From: an uncultured Lachnospiraceae bacterium
GTDB lineage: Bacteria; Bacillota; Clostridia; Lachnospirales; Lachnospiraceae
DNA: 46,529 nt
Assembly: GCA_944384015.1 (NCBI GenBank)
Contig: CALWRT010000162.1
Coordinates: 1 to 46,529, forward strand
Reading direction: 5' to 3'
In this document: piece after piece, positions 8,069 through 16,213 of the stretch
How positions within the stretch are numbered: position 1 is the first letter of the stretch
How the letters are laid out: each line of letters begins with the position of its first letter
Made by a program: the position numbers and the translations under genes
The notes under the pieces: model-generated
What the model saw: the letters and a program-made list of their open reading frames with translations, nothing else
Database searches by the model: none
What the model was told of the DNA's origin: nothing

Positions 8069-9027
8069 ACCTTCTCCTCCAATCCCTTGGCGCCATTTCC
8101 AACTGCATGCGCAGTTTTTTTCACATGTGTCTCTTCCCTCTTTGTCTTAATTCCCATGATTACCAGGCCGATAATGGTAACCACATAAGGAAGCATGGAC
8201 GCGAACTGGGAAGGCAGCCTATAAGACTGCGCCATATTGCCGACTGCCATAGCAAGACCGAACACAAGGCAGAAGAGCATGGTCAGGGCCGGATTCCCAA
8301 GTCCCATATTCTGGGCGGCAATGGAGATAAAGCCTCTTCCGGCCGTCATATCCGTTGTGAAATACGGCAGATATCCCATAGACATGTACATTCCGCCGAA
8401 GGATGCCAGCAGACCGCTTAACAGCATCGCAATAAATTTTGTCTTCTTGACATTGATACCTACAGAAGCAGCAGCCTCGGGATTTCTTCCTACTGCCCTT
8501 ATCCGCAGTCCCAGCCTTGTCTTATTGATCAGGAACCATACAGCGATCACAGAGAGGAACGCCAGATATACGCACAGGTTGTGGCCAGACAGCAAATCCC
8601 CCAGAACCGGTATGGAAGAGATTCCTGGTATCTCCACATTTGGAAATCTTAGTGACTGAAGGTTAGAAGTATTCTGCTTCATGCCCGTCAGAAGGTATAC
8701 TACGTATACTGTCCCGCCGCTTCCGAGTGTGTTCAGCGCAAGGCCGGCCAGCAGCGGTCTAGCTTCCAGGTACATAACAAAGTAAGCGAAGATAGCTGCT
8801 ATGATGATTCCACAGATAACGCCTACCAGAACGCCTACCAAAAGATTCTGTGTATAGAAACTTCCCAGGACGCCTCCAAGAGCAGCGAACAGCATCATCC
8901 CTTCATAGGCGATACACAAAATATCTGCTTTAGCTCCAATAACAGCGGCCATACCTGTGAAAATCAGCGGTGTGCTCATACGAAGTACAGAGCTGAAAAA
9001 GTCAAAGGAAAATATCACGTCCAGCAT
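8065..9027 (-). CDS. nucleoside ABC transporter permease (second permease)
   Basis: A 320-residue membrane protein with about 8-9 hydrophobic segments, of the BPD_transp_2/branched-chain type used by BMP-dependent nucleoside importers (YufQ/NupQ-like). The frame could begin with GTG at 9033, but the ATG at 9027 sits 9 nt from GGAGG and fits better. The EAA-like cytoplasmic loop with GLRIRAVGRNPEAAASVGI (about 175-193) is typical. It pairs with the permease at 9030-10127, 2 nt upstream, to form the channel. It ends in a basic, poorly conserved tail and overlaps the phosphorylase start by 4 nt. Confidence 0.88.
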   Translation of the reverse strand: MLDVIFSFDFFSSVLRMSTPLIFTGMAAVIGAKADILCIAYEGMMLFAALGGVLGSFYTQNLLVGVLVGVICGIIIAAIFAYFVMYLEARPLLAGLALNTLGSGGTVYVVYLLTGMKQNTSNLQSLRFPNVEIPGISSIPVLGDLLSGHNLCVYLAFLSVIAVWFLINKTRLGLRIRAVGRNPEAAASVGINVKKTKFIAMLLSGLLASFGGMYMSMGYLPYFTTDMTAGRGFISIAAQNMGLGNPALTMLFCLVFGLAMAVGNMAQSYRLPSQFASMLPYVVTIIGLVIMGIKTKREETHVKKTAHAVGNGAKGLEEKV

Positions 9028-9029
9028 AA

Positions 9030-10127
9030 TCACTCACCTCCCTGGGTTCCCAGCTCTTTCTGGGAATTTTTAACGATTGCCTTATGCTCCCATCCTGCCA
9101 TAAATTTCTCAGCAGCCACAAAGATGATAATGACCGCCTGGATAACCTCGATAATTTCCGGAGGAACACTGGAACTGAAGTTCAAAGCGTCTGCAGATGT
9201 CCGGATATAAGCCAGGAACAAGGCCGCCAAAGGCATATACTGAGGCTTGTTGTGACAGAGCACCGCCAGCATGACGCCGTCCCAGCCGTGATTCGTGAAG
9301 TCTGTGTACATAAACCTCTGATAATTTCCCAGTGTTTCTACTGTCCCGCCGATACCTGCCAGACAGCCTGCGAACAGGGAGATACCGATGATGGTCTTAC
9401 CCACAGGCATGCCGGAGTACACGGCAAACTTCTTATTGTTGCCCACGGTGCGGGCAGACAGTCCAAAGCCTGTGCGGTACAGAAGCAGATACGCCGCGAT
9501 AACAGCTATGACACCAAGGATAAGGCCAATATGTATTCTCGGATTCCCAAAGAGTGTAGGAAGGCTGGTAGACTCTGCAAACGGATAAGATGCCTCGAAG
9601 CCTGCCGCCGGATCCCTCAGGGGATTCAAGATAATATACAGTCCAAGATACAGCGCCACATAGTTAATCATCAGAGCCGCTACAATGGTTACGACGTTAT
9701 ACTTTACATGCAGGATTCCCGGAATGCCCATGATCACTGCCCCCGCGGCAGCCCCCGCCAATATGCACAGCGGAATATGGATAATGGCCGGAATTCCTTC
9801 TATAACTCCTACCATAGTAGCCGCGACCGCTCCTGCAAAAAAGGCACCTTCTGCAGCAATGTTAATCTGCCCCGCTGAGTTCACCATACAGATAGCCGTA
9901 CCTGTGAACAGCAGAGGAATAAATTTGGATACAATGGTTGTCATTCTGCTGGAATTCTGCAGCGGCCCGGTCAGAAGTGTTATAAAATCCCCGCCCGGGT
10001 TATCGCTGACGGTCGCAATTAATATGAAAGCGATTACAAGGGAGATCAAAATTGCCACCGCTGTACGCAGAACAGAAAACCGTAGTTCAATCTGCTTGCT
10101 TGAATCCACAACTTTTCCCTTACTCAA
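9030..10127 (-). CDS. nucleoside ABC transporter permease (first permease)
   Basis: A 365-residue membrane protein of the same permease family (YufP/NupP-like), with an N-terminal cytoplasmic stretch, a first membrane helix at about 22-40 and further helices to about residue 350. The TTG at 10127 lies 8 nt behind AGGAGG; the GTG at 10136 would overlap that ribosome binding site and was rejected. The gene overlaps the ATPase stop by 8 nt. The loop GFGLSARTVGNNKKFAVYSGM (from about 220) is the coupling segment that contacts the ATPase. It forms the nucleoside channel with the following permease. Confidence 0.88.
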   Translation of the reverse strand: MSKGKVVDSSKQIELRFSVLRTAVAILISLVIAFILIATVSDNPGGDFITLLTGPLQNSSRMTTIVSKFIPLLFTGTAICMVNSAGQINIAAEGAFFAGAVAATMVGVIEGIPAIIHIPLCILAGAAAGAVIMGIPGILHVKYNVVTIVAALMINYVALYLGLYIILNPLRDPAAGFEASYPFAESTSLPTLFGNPRIHIGLILGVIAVIAAYLLLYRTGFGLSARTVGNNKKFAVYSGMPVGKTIIGISLFAGCLAGIGGTVETLGNYQRFMYTDFTNHGWDGVMLAVLCHNKPQYMPLAALFLAYIRTSADALNFSSSVPPEIIEVIQAVIIIFVAAEKFMAGWEHKAIVKNSQKELGTQGGE

Positions 10128-11715
10128 AGATAACACCTCCTATTTCCTCATCGGTCTGCTTTTTGAGCCCCAGCATATATTCTCCAAGGATCTGTTCGTC
10201 AATCTCCTTGGCATCCGGGAAATAGGCGACGATTTTTCCGCCGTACATGACGAAAATACTGTCGCTGACAGACAGAAGCTCAGTCAAATCCGCCGAAAAC
10301 AGCAGCACAGCTGTCTGCTCATTATCCCGCAGACTTACAATTTTCTTACGTATCATTTCTGCCGCTCCCACGTCGATTCCTCGGGTAGGCTGACAGGCAA
10401 GCAGGAACTTCGGGTGTGAAGTAAACTCTCTGGCCGCGACAACCTTCTGGATATTTCCTCCCGAGAGAGTCTTCACCGCCGCATCTGGCCCATCACATTT
10501 TACAAGGAAATCCTCAATATATTTCCTGCTCTCTTCGTCTTCCTTCTTCCCGTCCAACAGTCCAAATTTCTTGTATTCCGGCCTGTAATAGCGGTCCGCC
10601 ATAATATTTTCCTGGATAGACTGGTTTCTGGACACCCCGTAAGTCATACGGTCCTCGTGCACAAGGGACACGCCCATATTGCGAATCTGGCGAATAGATT
10701 TCTTGCCTTTGATAGACTCTCGGCACACCTGAACGTCTCCCTCCTGAATCGGAAGAAGGCCGGCGATCACATCGGACAATTCAGACTGTCCATTGCCTTC
10801 TACGCCCGCAACGCCCAGTATCTCCCCGGACCGCACGTCGAAAGAAATATCCGAGAAGGATTTCCTCCCCTCTTTGTTCGTATGGCTTAAGTTACGCACC
10901 TTCAGCACAACATCTCCAGGCTTGGCCTGCTCTTTTTCAATATTCAGCATGACATCTCTTCCGATCATCATTCTAGAAATGTCTGTCTCGCTGACATCCT
11001 TGACATCCACCGTCCCCATGGATTTCCCCATACGCAGAACGGTAATTCTGTCGCAGATCTCACGAATCTCATTCAGCTTATGAGAAATAAATACAATGGA
11101 GAATCCCTGATCCCTCAGCTTCTTCAGCTGTATGAACAGTTCTTTAATTTCCTGGGGGGTCAGTACGGCCGTAGGCTCGTCCATCAGAAGGAGCTTTGCT
11201 CCTCTTAGAAGGATTTTCAAGATCTCCACCCGCTGTTTATAGCCTACCGACAGATCCCCGATGATCGCATCCGGGTTTACCTCCAGGTCGTATTTCTTGG
11301 AGACTTCTATCGCCATCCTTCTTGCTTCTTTGTGATTATAGAGAACTCCGTTGACAGGCTCACCGCCAAGCACCATATTATCAGCTACAGTCAAGTTGTC
11401 AACGAGCATAAAATGCTGATGCACCATTCCAATCCCATAATCCAGGGCATCCAGCGGATTTGCGATCTTAACCTCTTGTCCGGCCAGCAGAATTCTCCCG
11501 CCCTCTGGGTTCTCCTGCCCGAACAGAACCTTCATAAGCGTCGTCTTCCCCGCGCCGTTTTCGCCGACCAGCCCGTGGATCTCTCCTTTGCGGACATTGA
11601 AGTTGACATCGCTGTTCGCCACAAATCCGTTTTCATATATTTTTGTAATATGCTCCATCGTCAGCATATCGTCGCCTATCTTGATCCCGTCAAACAGGCT
11701 CTGCTTATCCGGCAT
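10120..11715 (-). CDS. nucleoside ABC transporter ATP-binding protein (two cassettes)
   Basis: A 531-residue double ABC ATPase of the RbsA/YufO type. The start ATG at 11715 has GGAGG 7 nt away; the longer frame to 11775 has no ribosome binding site and would run through a hairpin. Cassette 1 has Walker A GENGAGKTT, signature LSVGYKQR and Walker B LLLMDEPT. Cassette 2 has a degenerate Walker A (GVEGNGQSE) and signature LSGGNIQK, which is normal for this family because only one site is fully active. It powers the two downstream permeases. Confidence 0.92.
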   Translation of the reverse strand: MPDKQSLFDGIKIGDDMLTMEHITKIYENGFVANSDVNFNVRKGEIHGLVGENGAGKTTLMKVLFGQENPEGGRILLAGQEVKIANPLDALDYGIGMVHQHFMLVDNLTVADNMVLGGEPVNGVLYNHKEARRMAIEVSKKYDLEVNPDAIIGDLSVGYKQRVEILKILLRGAKLLLMDEPTAVLTPQEIKELFIQLKKLRDQGFSIVFISHKLNEIREICDRITVLRMGKSMGTVDVKDVSETDISRMMIGRDVMLNIEKEQAKPGDVVLKVRNLSHTNKEGRKSFSDISFDVRSGEILGVAGVEGNGQSELSDVIAGLLPIQEGDVQVCRESIKGKKSIRQIRNMGVSLVHEDRMTYGVSRNQSIQENIMADRYYRPEYKKFGLLDGKKEDEESRKYIEDFLVKCDGPDAAVKTLSGGNIQKVVAAREFTSHPKFLLACQPTRGIDVGAAEMIRKKIVSLRDNEQTAVLLFSADLTELLSVSDSIFVMYGGKIVAYFPDAKEIDEQILGEYMLGLKKQTDEEIGGVIFE

Positions 11716-11749
11716 ATGAATTCCTCCATTCCTATACGCCCTACAAATG

Positions 11750-11787
11750 GGAAAACGCCAGATGACTTCCGTCACATGGCGCTTTCC
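11750..11787 (-). ncRNA. intercistronic hairpin between BMP lipoprotein and ATPase genes
   Basis: On the minus strand GGAAAGCGCCA pairs with TGGCGTTTTCC (one G-U pair), and an inner TGAC/GTCA stem is capped by a GGAA tetraloop. No U-tract follows. Such a structure between a binding-protein gene and its ABC genes usually protects the upstream message, giving more binding protein than ATPase. Confidence 0.5.
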
Positions 11788-11818
11788 TTATCTGCCAGTA
11801 CAGTCTATATACTATCTA

Positions 11819-13030
11819 TTAGTACGGAGCTGCCAGCGCCTCGATCTCTTCAATCTCTTCTGTAGATGCCCCGTAAGCTGTGCTTACTGTGATCTCGCCG
11901 GACGCAATGCCTGCGCTGATCTCATCCAGTGTAGCTTTCATATCATCGGTAACAATTGCCTGATAATACTCATTGTCAGCCAGAGACGCGCCGCCCTCTG
12001 CCATCGATATCTTCATATGAGTACCCCACTGGGCAGTTCCGTTGCCGATCTCTTCTACGATCGGGTATACCATGTTGTAGTAAGCCTTGATAACAGAAGT
12101 TACAATATGCTGTGCGGTCTCCTCGCTTGTCGCGGCAATGTTCGCTGCCTCGTCTGCGTCAGAGCAGATCGCATAGAAGTTATTGTCCAGAGCTGCGTCA
12201 GCCACTGCCAGGTCGCTGTTAGTTACTCCGAATACTACATCAGCACCGCTGTTGTTCTGAGACAGAGCCATCTCTTTCGTCAGAGCAGAGTCTGTATGGT
12301 CGCCAACGAACGAGTACAGTACTTCAATAGATGTGTCAATATACTTAACCCCTTCAATATAGGATACAAGAGAATCCAGGACAGCTGTGGACTCCAGAGC
12401 CCCTACAAAGCCTACCACTTTATCTTCATTTGCATACTCGCAGTCTGTAGATGTTGTCATCATGGCTGCCAGAGCTCCTGCCAGGAAGCATGCTTCATTC
12501 TGAAGCACCTGAACAGAAATCACGTTGGGATTCTTGCCGTCTGTGAAATCCATCTCTGTGTCGAAAATCAAGAACTTCTGATCAGGATAAGCAGCCGCTG
12601 TATTCTGCAGTGCCTCGATCATCGTTCCGAACCCAGTAACGATCAGATCAAACTCCCCAGTCTGGGCAGCCTGCATCAGAGTCGTCTCATATACAGACGT
12701 ATCCATATTGCACTCGTAGGTGCTGACGCTTCCGCCGTTCGCCTCAGTATAGTCGGTCAAAGCAGAGTAAACGTCATCGTTGTTGGTACCGCCGCCCAAG
12801 TTGCCGGTTACGACGAACATAATGTTCATGTCAGAAATTGCTTCTCCGCTCGTCTCCTCTGCCGCCGCCTCATCTGCCGCTGCCTCGTCTCCTGCCGCCT
12901 CATCTGTCGTTGTCTCAGCCTGCGCGGAATCATCGGCAGCTGTGTCGTTGGAACTTCCTGAGCTGCAGCCGCATACGAGCAAGCTCACCATGAGTACCAG
13001 GGAAATAATTGCCATCAGTTTCCTCTTCAA
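11819..13030 (-). CDS. BMP-family nucleoside-binding lipoprotein
   Basis: A 403-residue secreted lipoprotein. It starts with TTG at 13030 behind AAGGAG. The N-terminus has a basic start, a hydrophobic core and a lipobox LVCGC, so Cys21 or the adjacent Cys would be lipidated. An acidic Ala/Glu/Asp/Thr-rich linker (about 25-62) precedes the periplasmic-binding-protein-like BMP domain (about 65-380). Family members (BmpA/PnrA) bind purine and pyrimidine nucleosides and deliver them to ABC permeases. It heads the operon of ATPase, two permeases and nucleoside phosphorylase, and follows an IclR regulator. The ligand is very probably a nucleoside. Confidence 0.9.
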   Translation of the reverse strand: MKRKLMAIISLVLMVSLLVCGCSSGSSNDTAADDSAQAETTTDEAAGDEAAADEAAAEETSGEAISDMNIMFVVTGNLGGGTNNDDVYSALTDYTEANGGSVSTYECNMDTSVYETTLMQAAQTGEFDLIVTGFGTMIEALQNTAAAYPDQKFLIFDTEMDFTDGKNPNVISVQVLQNEACFLAGALAAMMTTSTDCEYANEDKVVGFVGALESTAVLDSLVSYIEGVKYIDTSIEVLYSFVGDHTDSALTKEMALSQNNSGADVVFGVTNSDLAVADAALDNNFYAICSDADEAANIAATSEETAQHIVTSVIKAYYNMVYPIVEEIGNGTAQWGTHMKISMAEGGASLADNEYYQAIVTDDMKATLDEISAGIASGEITVSTAYGASTEEIEEIEALAAPY

Positions 13031-13137
13031 TGTTACCCTCTCCTTTTTAAATTATATTTTTTAAGCGGAGGCGATTGCCTCGCTTATGTTACCTGAGTCA
13101 GCTGCCCGCCGCCTAGGCAGACAGAACATTGTTTTCA

Positions 13138-13159
13138 TTTCATGAAACTAATCATGAAA
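13138..13159. promoter_or_regulatory. inverted repeat upstream of the BMP operon
   Basis: TTTCATGA (13138-13145) and TCATGAAA (13152-13159) are perfect inverted repeats with a 6-bp spacer, and TTTCATGAAA (13138-13147) is itself palindromic. The repeat covers the last codons of the IclR gene and lies about 110 bp in front of the BMP lipoprotein start. It shares TTTC/GAAA half-sites with the palindromes in front of the IclR gene. Confidence 0.45.
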
Positions 13160-13886
13160 TTTCTTTTGAAATCTCTGCCGCATAATATTTCAGTCTCTCA
13201 ATCATTTGTTCATCCAGGGAATTCGTCTCTTTGACAGTCGTTACTGCGATCGCCGCTACAACTCTCTGAGCAGAATCTTGAATAGGGCACGCAATCCCCT
13301 GTACTCCCACCTGAAGCTCTTCATCGATAATCGCGTATCCCTGACTGCGTATCCTCTGCAGTTCATCCAGCAGTTCCTTCAAATCCGTCTTCGTATAAGG
13401 CGTCTCCTGCCTGCGGACTGTCTTCTCAAAGATCTTCATCGCGCGCTCCTGAGGCATATAGGCCGCGAACACCCTGCCTGCCGAAGTGGAATAAAGAGGC
13501 ATTTCCTTTCCTGTTTTTACCATATAAATAGATGCATCCCTATTCTCCACGCAGTCCAGATTCAGCAGCTTGTCCCCGCTCATCACGCAGAGCACGGCCG
13601 TCTTCTGTATCTCCTGAGACAGCCTCCTCATAAATGGTCTAGACAGGGCAACCAGGCTGTCCTGCTCTTTCACCGCAGAACAAAGTGTAAAAATCTTATA
13701 GCTGATATGGTATTTCTTTGTCTCCTCATCCTGAATCACAAAGTGGTTGTCCTTCAGGCTGTTCAGCACCCTATGAGCGGAACTTGCAGGTATCTCTAAT
13801 TTTTGTGATAGCTCAGATACTGAAATCCCCTGCGGCTCTCTGCTGATTATTACCAAGGATTTTAACGCTCTGTCCACTAGCTGCAT
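13152..13886 (-). CDS. IclR-family transcriptional regulator
   Basis: A 244-residue regulator with an N-terminal winged helix-turn-helix (about 1-60: SVSELSQKLEIPASSAHRVLNSL) and a C-terminal effector-binding domain (about 75-244) containing GKEMPLYSTSAGRVFAAYMP and VGVQGIACPI, both typical of IclR. The start is ATG at 13886. It lies directly upstream of the nucleoside transport operon in the same orientation, with a 121-nt gap, so it most likely controls that operon. Palindromes just downstream of its own predicted start point suggest autorepression. The effector is unknown; a nucleoside or sugar phosphate would fit. Confidence 0.92.
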   Translation of the reverse strand: MQLVDRALKSLVIISREPQGISVSELSQKLEIPASSAHRVLNSLKDNHFVIQDEETKKYHISYKIFTLCSAVKEQDSLVALSRPFMRRLSQEIQKTAVLCVMSGDKLLNLDCVENRDASIYMVKTGKEMPLYSTSAGRVFAAYMPQERAMKIFEKTVRRQETPYTKTDLKELLDELQRIRSQGYAIIDEELQVGVQGIACPIQDSAQRVVAAIAVTTVKETNSLDEQMIERLKYYAAEISKEIS

Positions 13887-13907
13887 AATGAATTCCCGCC
13901 CCTTTTC

Positions 13908-13945
13908 ATTCCGTCAAGCGGAATCTCGTTTCATCTAACGGAAAC
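13908..13945. promoter_or_regulatory. two adjacent palindromes, candidate IclR operators
   Basis: ATTCCG-TCAAG-CGGAAT (13908-13924) and GTTTC-N8-GAAAC (13928-13945) lie side by side between the predicted IclR promoter and its start codon. IclR proteins commonly bind such short TTCC/GGAA palindromes, so autoregulation is likely. Confidence 0.5.
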
Positions 13946-13953
13946 ATGAGTTT

Positions 13954-13982
13954 AATCTAACACCTTTCGACACATAAGTCAA
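13954..13982 (-). promoter_or_regulatory. predicted sigma-A promoter of the IclR gene
   Basis: On the minus strand: TTGACT (13982-13977), a 17-bp spacer and TAGATT (13959-13954). Transcription would begin near 13947, directly in front of the two palindromes. Confidence 0.5.
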
Positions 13983-14258
13983 TACATTACTCTAACATTA
14001 TTTCTACTTTTCACAATTTGTACATTTTGCCCGCCTCCTTTTTGTGCATATTGATATCTATTTTAGGAAATTATTTTCAGAATTGCCAGCAATGTTAAAT
14101 GCTGCAGATAGAATAAATAGAAAATCACTTAGAAAACTAATCGTTATCCCTTTTCTCTATGTTCCGTTACAAAAAACAAAAAGCAGAGCCATATCACAGC
14201 TGCCCTGCCTGTTCATAACATATTCATACCCTCTAACCCTTCATCCTTACATATACAA
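13983..14258. other. AT-rich intergenic sequence without a supported gene
   Basis: An AT-rich stretch between the IclR promoter and the stop of the methylglyoxal synthase paralogue. A plus-strand frame at 14044-14262 has no ribosome binding site and no recognisable protein character. I see no clear terminator. Confidence 0.5.
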
Positions 14259-14654
14259 CTAGTTATATAGGCTTCTCCATTCCAGGTCTCCGTTGTCCAG
14301 CGCCTTGACTAACAGCTCCGCCGTCGCCAGATTCGTGGCCACCGGAATATTGTACTGATCACAGAGCGCCAGGATATTATTTACGCTCGGATCATTCTTG
14401 TCAACCAGTTCTGTACTCTTGAAATAAATCACCATGTCCATCTGATTCTGCTCTACAAGAGCCTCCAGCTGCTTTACTCCCCCTAAGCTTCCCGCAATGC
14501 ATTTATGAATCTTCAGATTCGTCGCCGCCTCTATTAAGCTTCCTGTTGTATTCGTTGCATATAAATCATGCTTGCTTAAAATCCCCCGATACGCAATGCA
14601 AAAATTCTGCATCAGGACGCGCTTAGAAGTGTTGGATATCAAACCTATTCTCAT
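14259..14654 (-). CDS. methylglyoxal synthase-like protein lacking catalytic residues
   Basis: A 131-residue MGS-fold protein. The ATG at 14654 follows AAGGGG. It keeps the phosphate-binding stretch YATNTTGSL and the glycine turn AGSLGG, but every acid/base residue known from E. coli MgsA is replaced: His19 and Asp20 by Asn8 and Thr9, Asp71 by Val60, His98 by Asn87, and Asp101 by Ser90. The fold appears intact and the reading frame is clean, so this is not an obvious pseudogene. It probably binds a phosphorylated ligand or pairs with the active enzyme encoded just upstream (14810-15280). Its codon use and AT content look slightly more AT-rich than those of its neighbours. The MGS-like domain assignment is secure; the role is unknown. 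Confidence 0.8.
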   Translation of the reverse strand: MRIGLISNTSKRVLMQNFCIAYRGILSKHDLYATNTTGSLIEAATNLKIHKCIAGSLGGVKQLEALVEQNQMDMVIYFKSTELVDKNDPSVNNILALCDQYNIPVATNLATAELLVKALDNGDLEWRSLYN

Positions 14655-14809
14655 TTTTGCAACACCCCTTCATTTATATGTATATAATTTACATTTTTCA
14701 ATTTATTATATCATAGAGAATTGTGGAATGTCACTATATAACAAAGAATTTTTTGAAATTTCACAATTTGTTAATTTTTTACCGTGCTTTTCTTCAGAGA
14801 ATCGTTTCC

Positions 14810-15280
14810 TTACAGAGTTTGGGCGCGCTCTTGGATATTCCTCCGGAAATTAATGACCTCATGGTCATATTTTTCCCGCATGTAAGGGGATGTAATCAAA
14901 AAATCGGCCGTCGCCTTGTTGTTGGCAATCGGAATATCATATACCTGCGCAATGCGCAGAAGCGCCTTGACATCCGGGTCATGGGGCTGAGCGGTCAAAG
15001 GATCGGAGAAAAAAATCACCAAGTCAATCCTTCCCTCCACAATCTTCGCCCCAATCTGCTGATCTCCGCCCAGGGGGCCGCTGTTGTAGCCCTTCACCCG
15101 AAGACCGGTGTGGTCAGTGATCATCCTGGCCGTCGTACCTGTCCCGCACAGCGTATGCTCCTTCAAAATTTCCTTATTCTGAGCACACCATGCAATCATC
15201 TCCTGCTTCTTGCTGTCGTGGGCGATCAGCGCAATATTTTTCTTCTGGGGTATTGTAAGGGTAATAAAATTGTTCTCCAT
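14810..15280 (-). CDS. mgsA: methylglyoxal synthase
   Basis: A 156-residue enzyme converting dihydroxyacetone phosphate to methylglyoxal and phosphate, a bypass when glycolytic phosphates build up. Catalytic residues match E. coli MgsA: His21-Asp22 (IAHDSK), Asp73 (GPLGGDQQ), and His100 and Asp103 (PHDPDV); the phosphate-binding GTGTTARM is also present. The ATG at 15280 has a strong GGAGGAG site. It follows a transaldolase gene by 137 nt, and that gap holds a large folded structure (15303-15387). A degenerate paralogue lies 155 nt downstream, in the same orientation. Confidence 0.95.
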   Translation of the reverse strand: MENNFITLTIPQKKNIALIAHDSKKQEMIAWCAQNKEILKEHTLCGTGTTARMITDHTGLRVKGYNSGPLGGDQQIGAKIVEGRIDLVIFFSDPLTAQPHDPDVKALLRIAQVYDIPIANNKATADFLITSPYMREKYDHEVINFRRNIQERAQTL

Positions 15281-15302
15281 GTCTGCTCCTCCTTCCCTGC
15301 GG

Positions 15303-15387
15303 CGGCAGTCCGCTGCGTGTACGCTGTTATAAGAACATATCGAGTCTCTTATCCGCAGCCGAAGAGGGCCGCGGATAAGGACTGCCG
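15303..15387 (-). ncRNA. folded leader in front of mgsA
   Basis: A nested structure on the minus strand. The outer stem is CGGCAGTCC with GGACTGCCG (15379-15387 with 15303-15311). Inside it, CTTATCCGC and GCGGATAAG (15371-15379 with 15348-15356) form a 9-bp stem that extends past one mismatch to a CTCTTC loop (15366-15361). The closing stem ends about 20 nt before the mgsA start codon, near its ribosome binding site. No U-tract follows. It could be a cis-regulatory leader or a processing/stability element; it matches no riboswitch class I recognise. Confidence 0.5.
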
Positions 15388-15417
15388 TATAACGTTTTCA
15401 TCAGCTTTCTCTAGGTA

Positions 15418-16071
15418 TTATTCACCAAACACGGCCTTGTAATCCGCCTGGAACTTCGCAATCCCTTGATCAGTAAGCGGATGTTTCACCATCTGTTCAA
15501 TGACGCTGTAAGGTACCGTCGCGATGTCTGCACCTGCCAGCGCGCAGTTCGTCACATGAATTGTATTGCGGATGCTGGCCGCTATAATCTCCGTCTCAAT
15601 CCCATGGATGCCAAAAATCTCCGCGATATCGCTGATCAGATCGATTCCGGGTGTGGAAATATCATCCAAGCGTCCCAAAAACGGCGATACGTAAGCAGCG
15701 CCTGCCCTTGCTGCAAGCAGTGCCTGATTCGCTGTAAACACAAGGGTTACATTTGTTTTAATCCCTTCCTTGGACAGTACTTTCACTGCTTTGAGCCCTT
15801 CCACCGTCATCGGAATTTTTACAACCATATTGGGATGAATCGCCGCAATCTCCCTTCCTTCTTTGATCATTCCTTCCGCATCTACCGTAGTAGCCTTCAC
15901 CTCTCCGCTGATTGGCCCGTCTACGATCGAAGCAATCTCAGCGATCACTTCTTCAAATACCCTCCCCTCCTTGGCAATCAGAGAAGGGTTCGTCGTCACT
16001 CCACAGATAACCCCCATATCATTCGCCTTCCGGATATCGTCTACATTTGCCGTGTCGATGAAAAATTTCAT
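15418..16071 (-). CDS. tal: transaldolase (TalC/FSA family)
   Basis: A 217-residue small-type transaldolase of the class I aldolase fold. The frame continues to 16086, but the ATG at 16071 has GGAGG 8 nt away and starts at the conserved MKFFIDTAN. Lys85 in VVKIPMT is the Schiff-base lysine. Glu57 in GEVKATT occupies the position that is Gln59 in E. coli fructose-6-phosphate aldolase, which favours true transaldolase activity. It moves dihydroxyacetone units in the pentose phosphate pathway. It is upstream of mgsA in the same direction, linking triose-phosphate metabolism. A predicted promoter lies at 16214-16242. Confidence 0.92.
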   Translation of the reverse strand: MKFFIDTANVDDIRKANDMGVICGVTTNPSLIAKEGRVFEEVIAEIASIVDGPISGEVKATTVDAEGMIKEGREIAAIHPNMVVKIPMTVEGLKAVKVLSKEGIKTNVTLVFTANQALLAARAGAAYVSPFLGRLDDISTPGIDLISDIAEIFGIHGIETEIIAASIRNTIHVTNCALAGADIATVPYSVIEQMVKHPLTDQGIAKFQADYKAVFGE

Positions 16072-16160
16072 GTTCCTTTCCTCCATTTTCTAAAATCTCG
16101 CGGTGAGGTTCAGCGACTATGCGCTTCTTCTCGTATGCTCCCCAAGGTCTTCCTGTTTCT

Positions 16161-16199
16161 GCTTTCGTTTGAAGCTTTCATTTGAAGCTTTCGTTCGTA
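16161..16199. repeat. three tandem 13-bp repeats in the transaldolase leader
   Basis: GCTTTCGTTTGAA, GCTTTCATTTGAA and GCTTTCGTTCGTA follow each other without a gap. They lie directly downstream of the predicted transaldolase start point, where a repressor or RNA-binding regulator could act. Confidence 0.7.
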
Positions 16200-16213
16200 A
16201 CCTCTGCAAATTT

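Noticed and set aside
11747-12961. Long plus-strand frame (404 codons) opposite the BMP lipoprotein
   Set aside because: Cys/Arg-rich translation typical of the antisense of a conserved gene; the minus strand has a signal peptide and a full BMP domain.
13031-13137. Purine riboswitch upstream of the BMP operon
   Set aside because: A short AGGC-GATT-GCCT hairpin is present, but I find no conserved purine-riboswitch core or terminator.
14044-14262. Plus-strand 72-codon frame
   Set aside because: AT-rich intergenic sequence, no ribosome binding site, and no domain character.
15418-16071. Annotation as fructose-6-phosphate aldolase
   Set aside because: Glu rather than Gln at the position that distinguishes the two activities favours transaldolase; not fully excluded.
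16161-16199. CRISPR-like repeat array
   Set aside because: The three 13-bp units are contiguous without spacers, and no cas genes are in the window.
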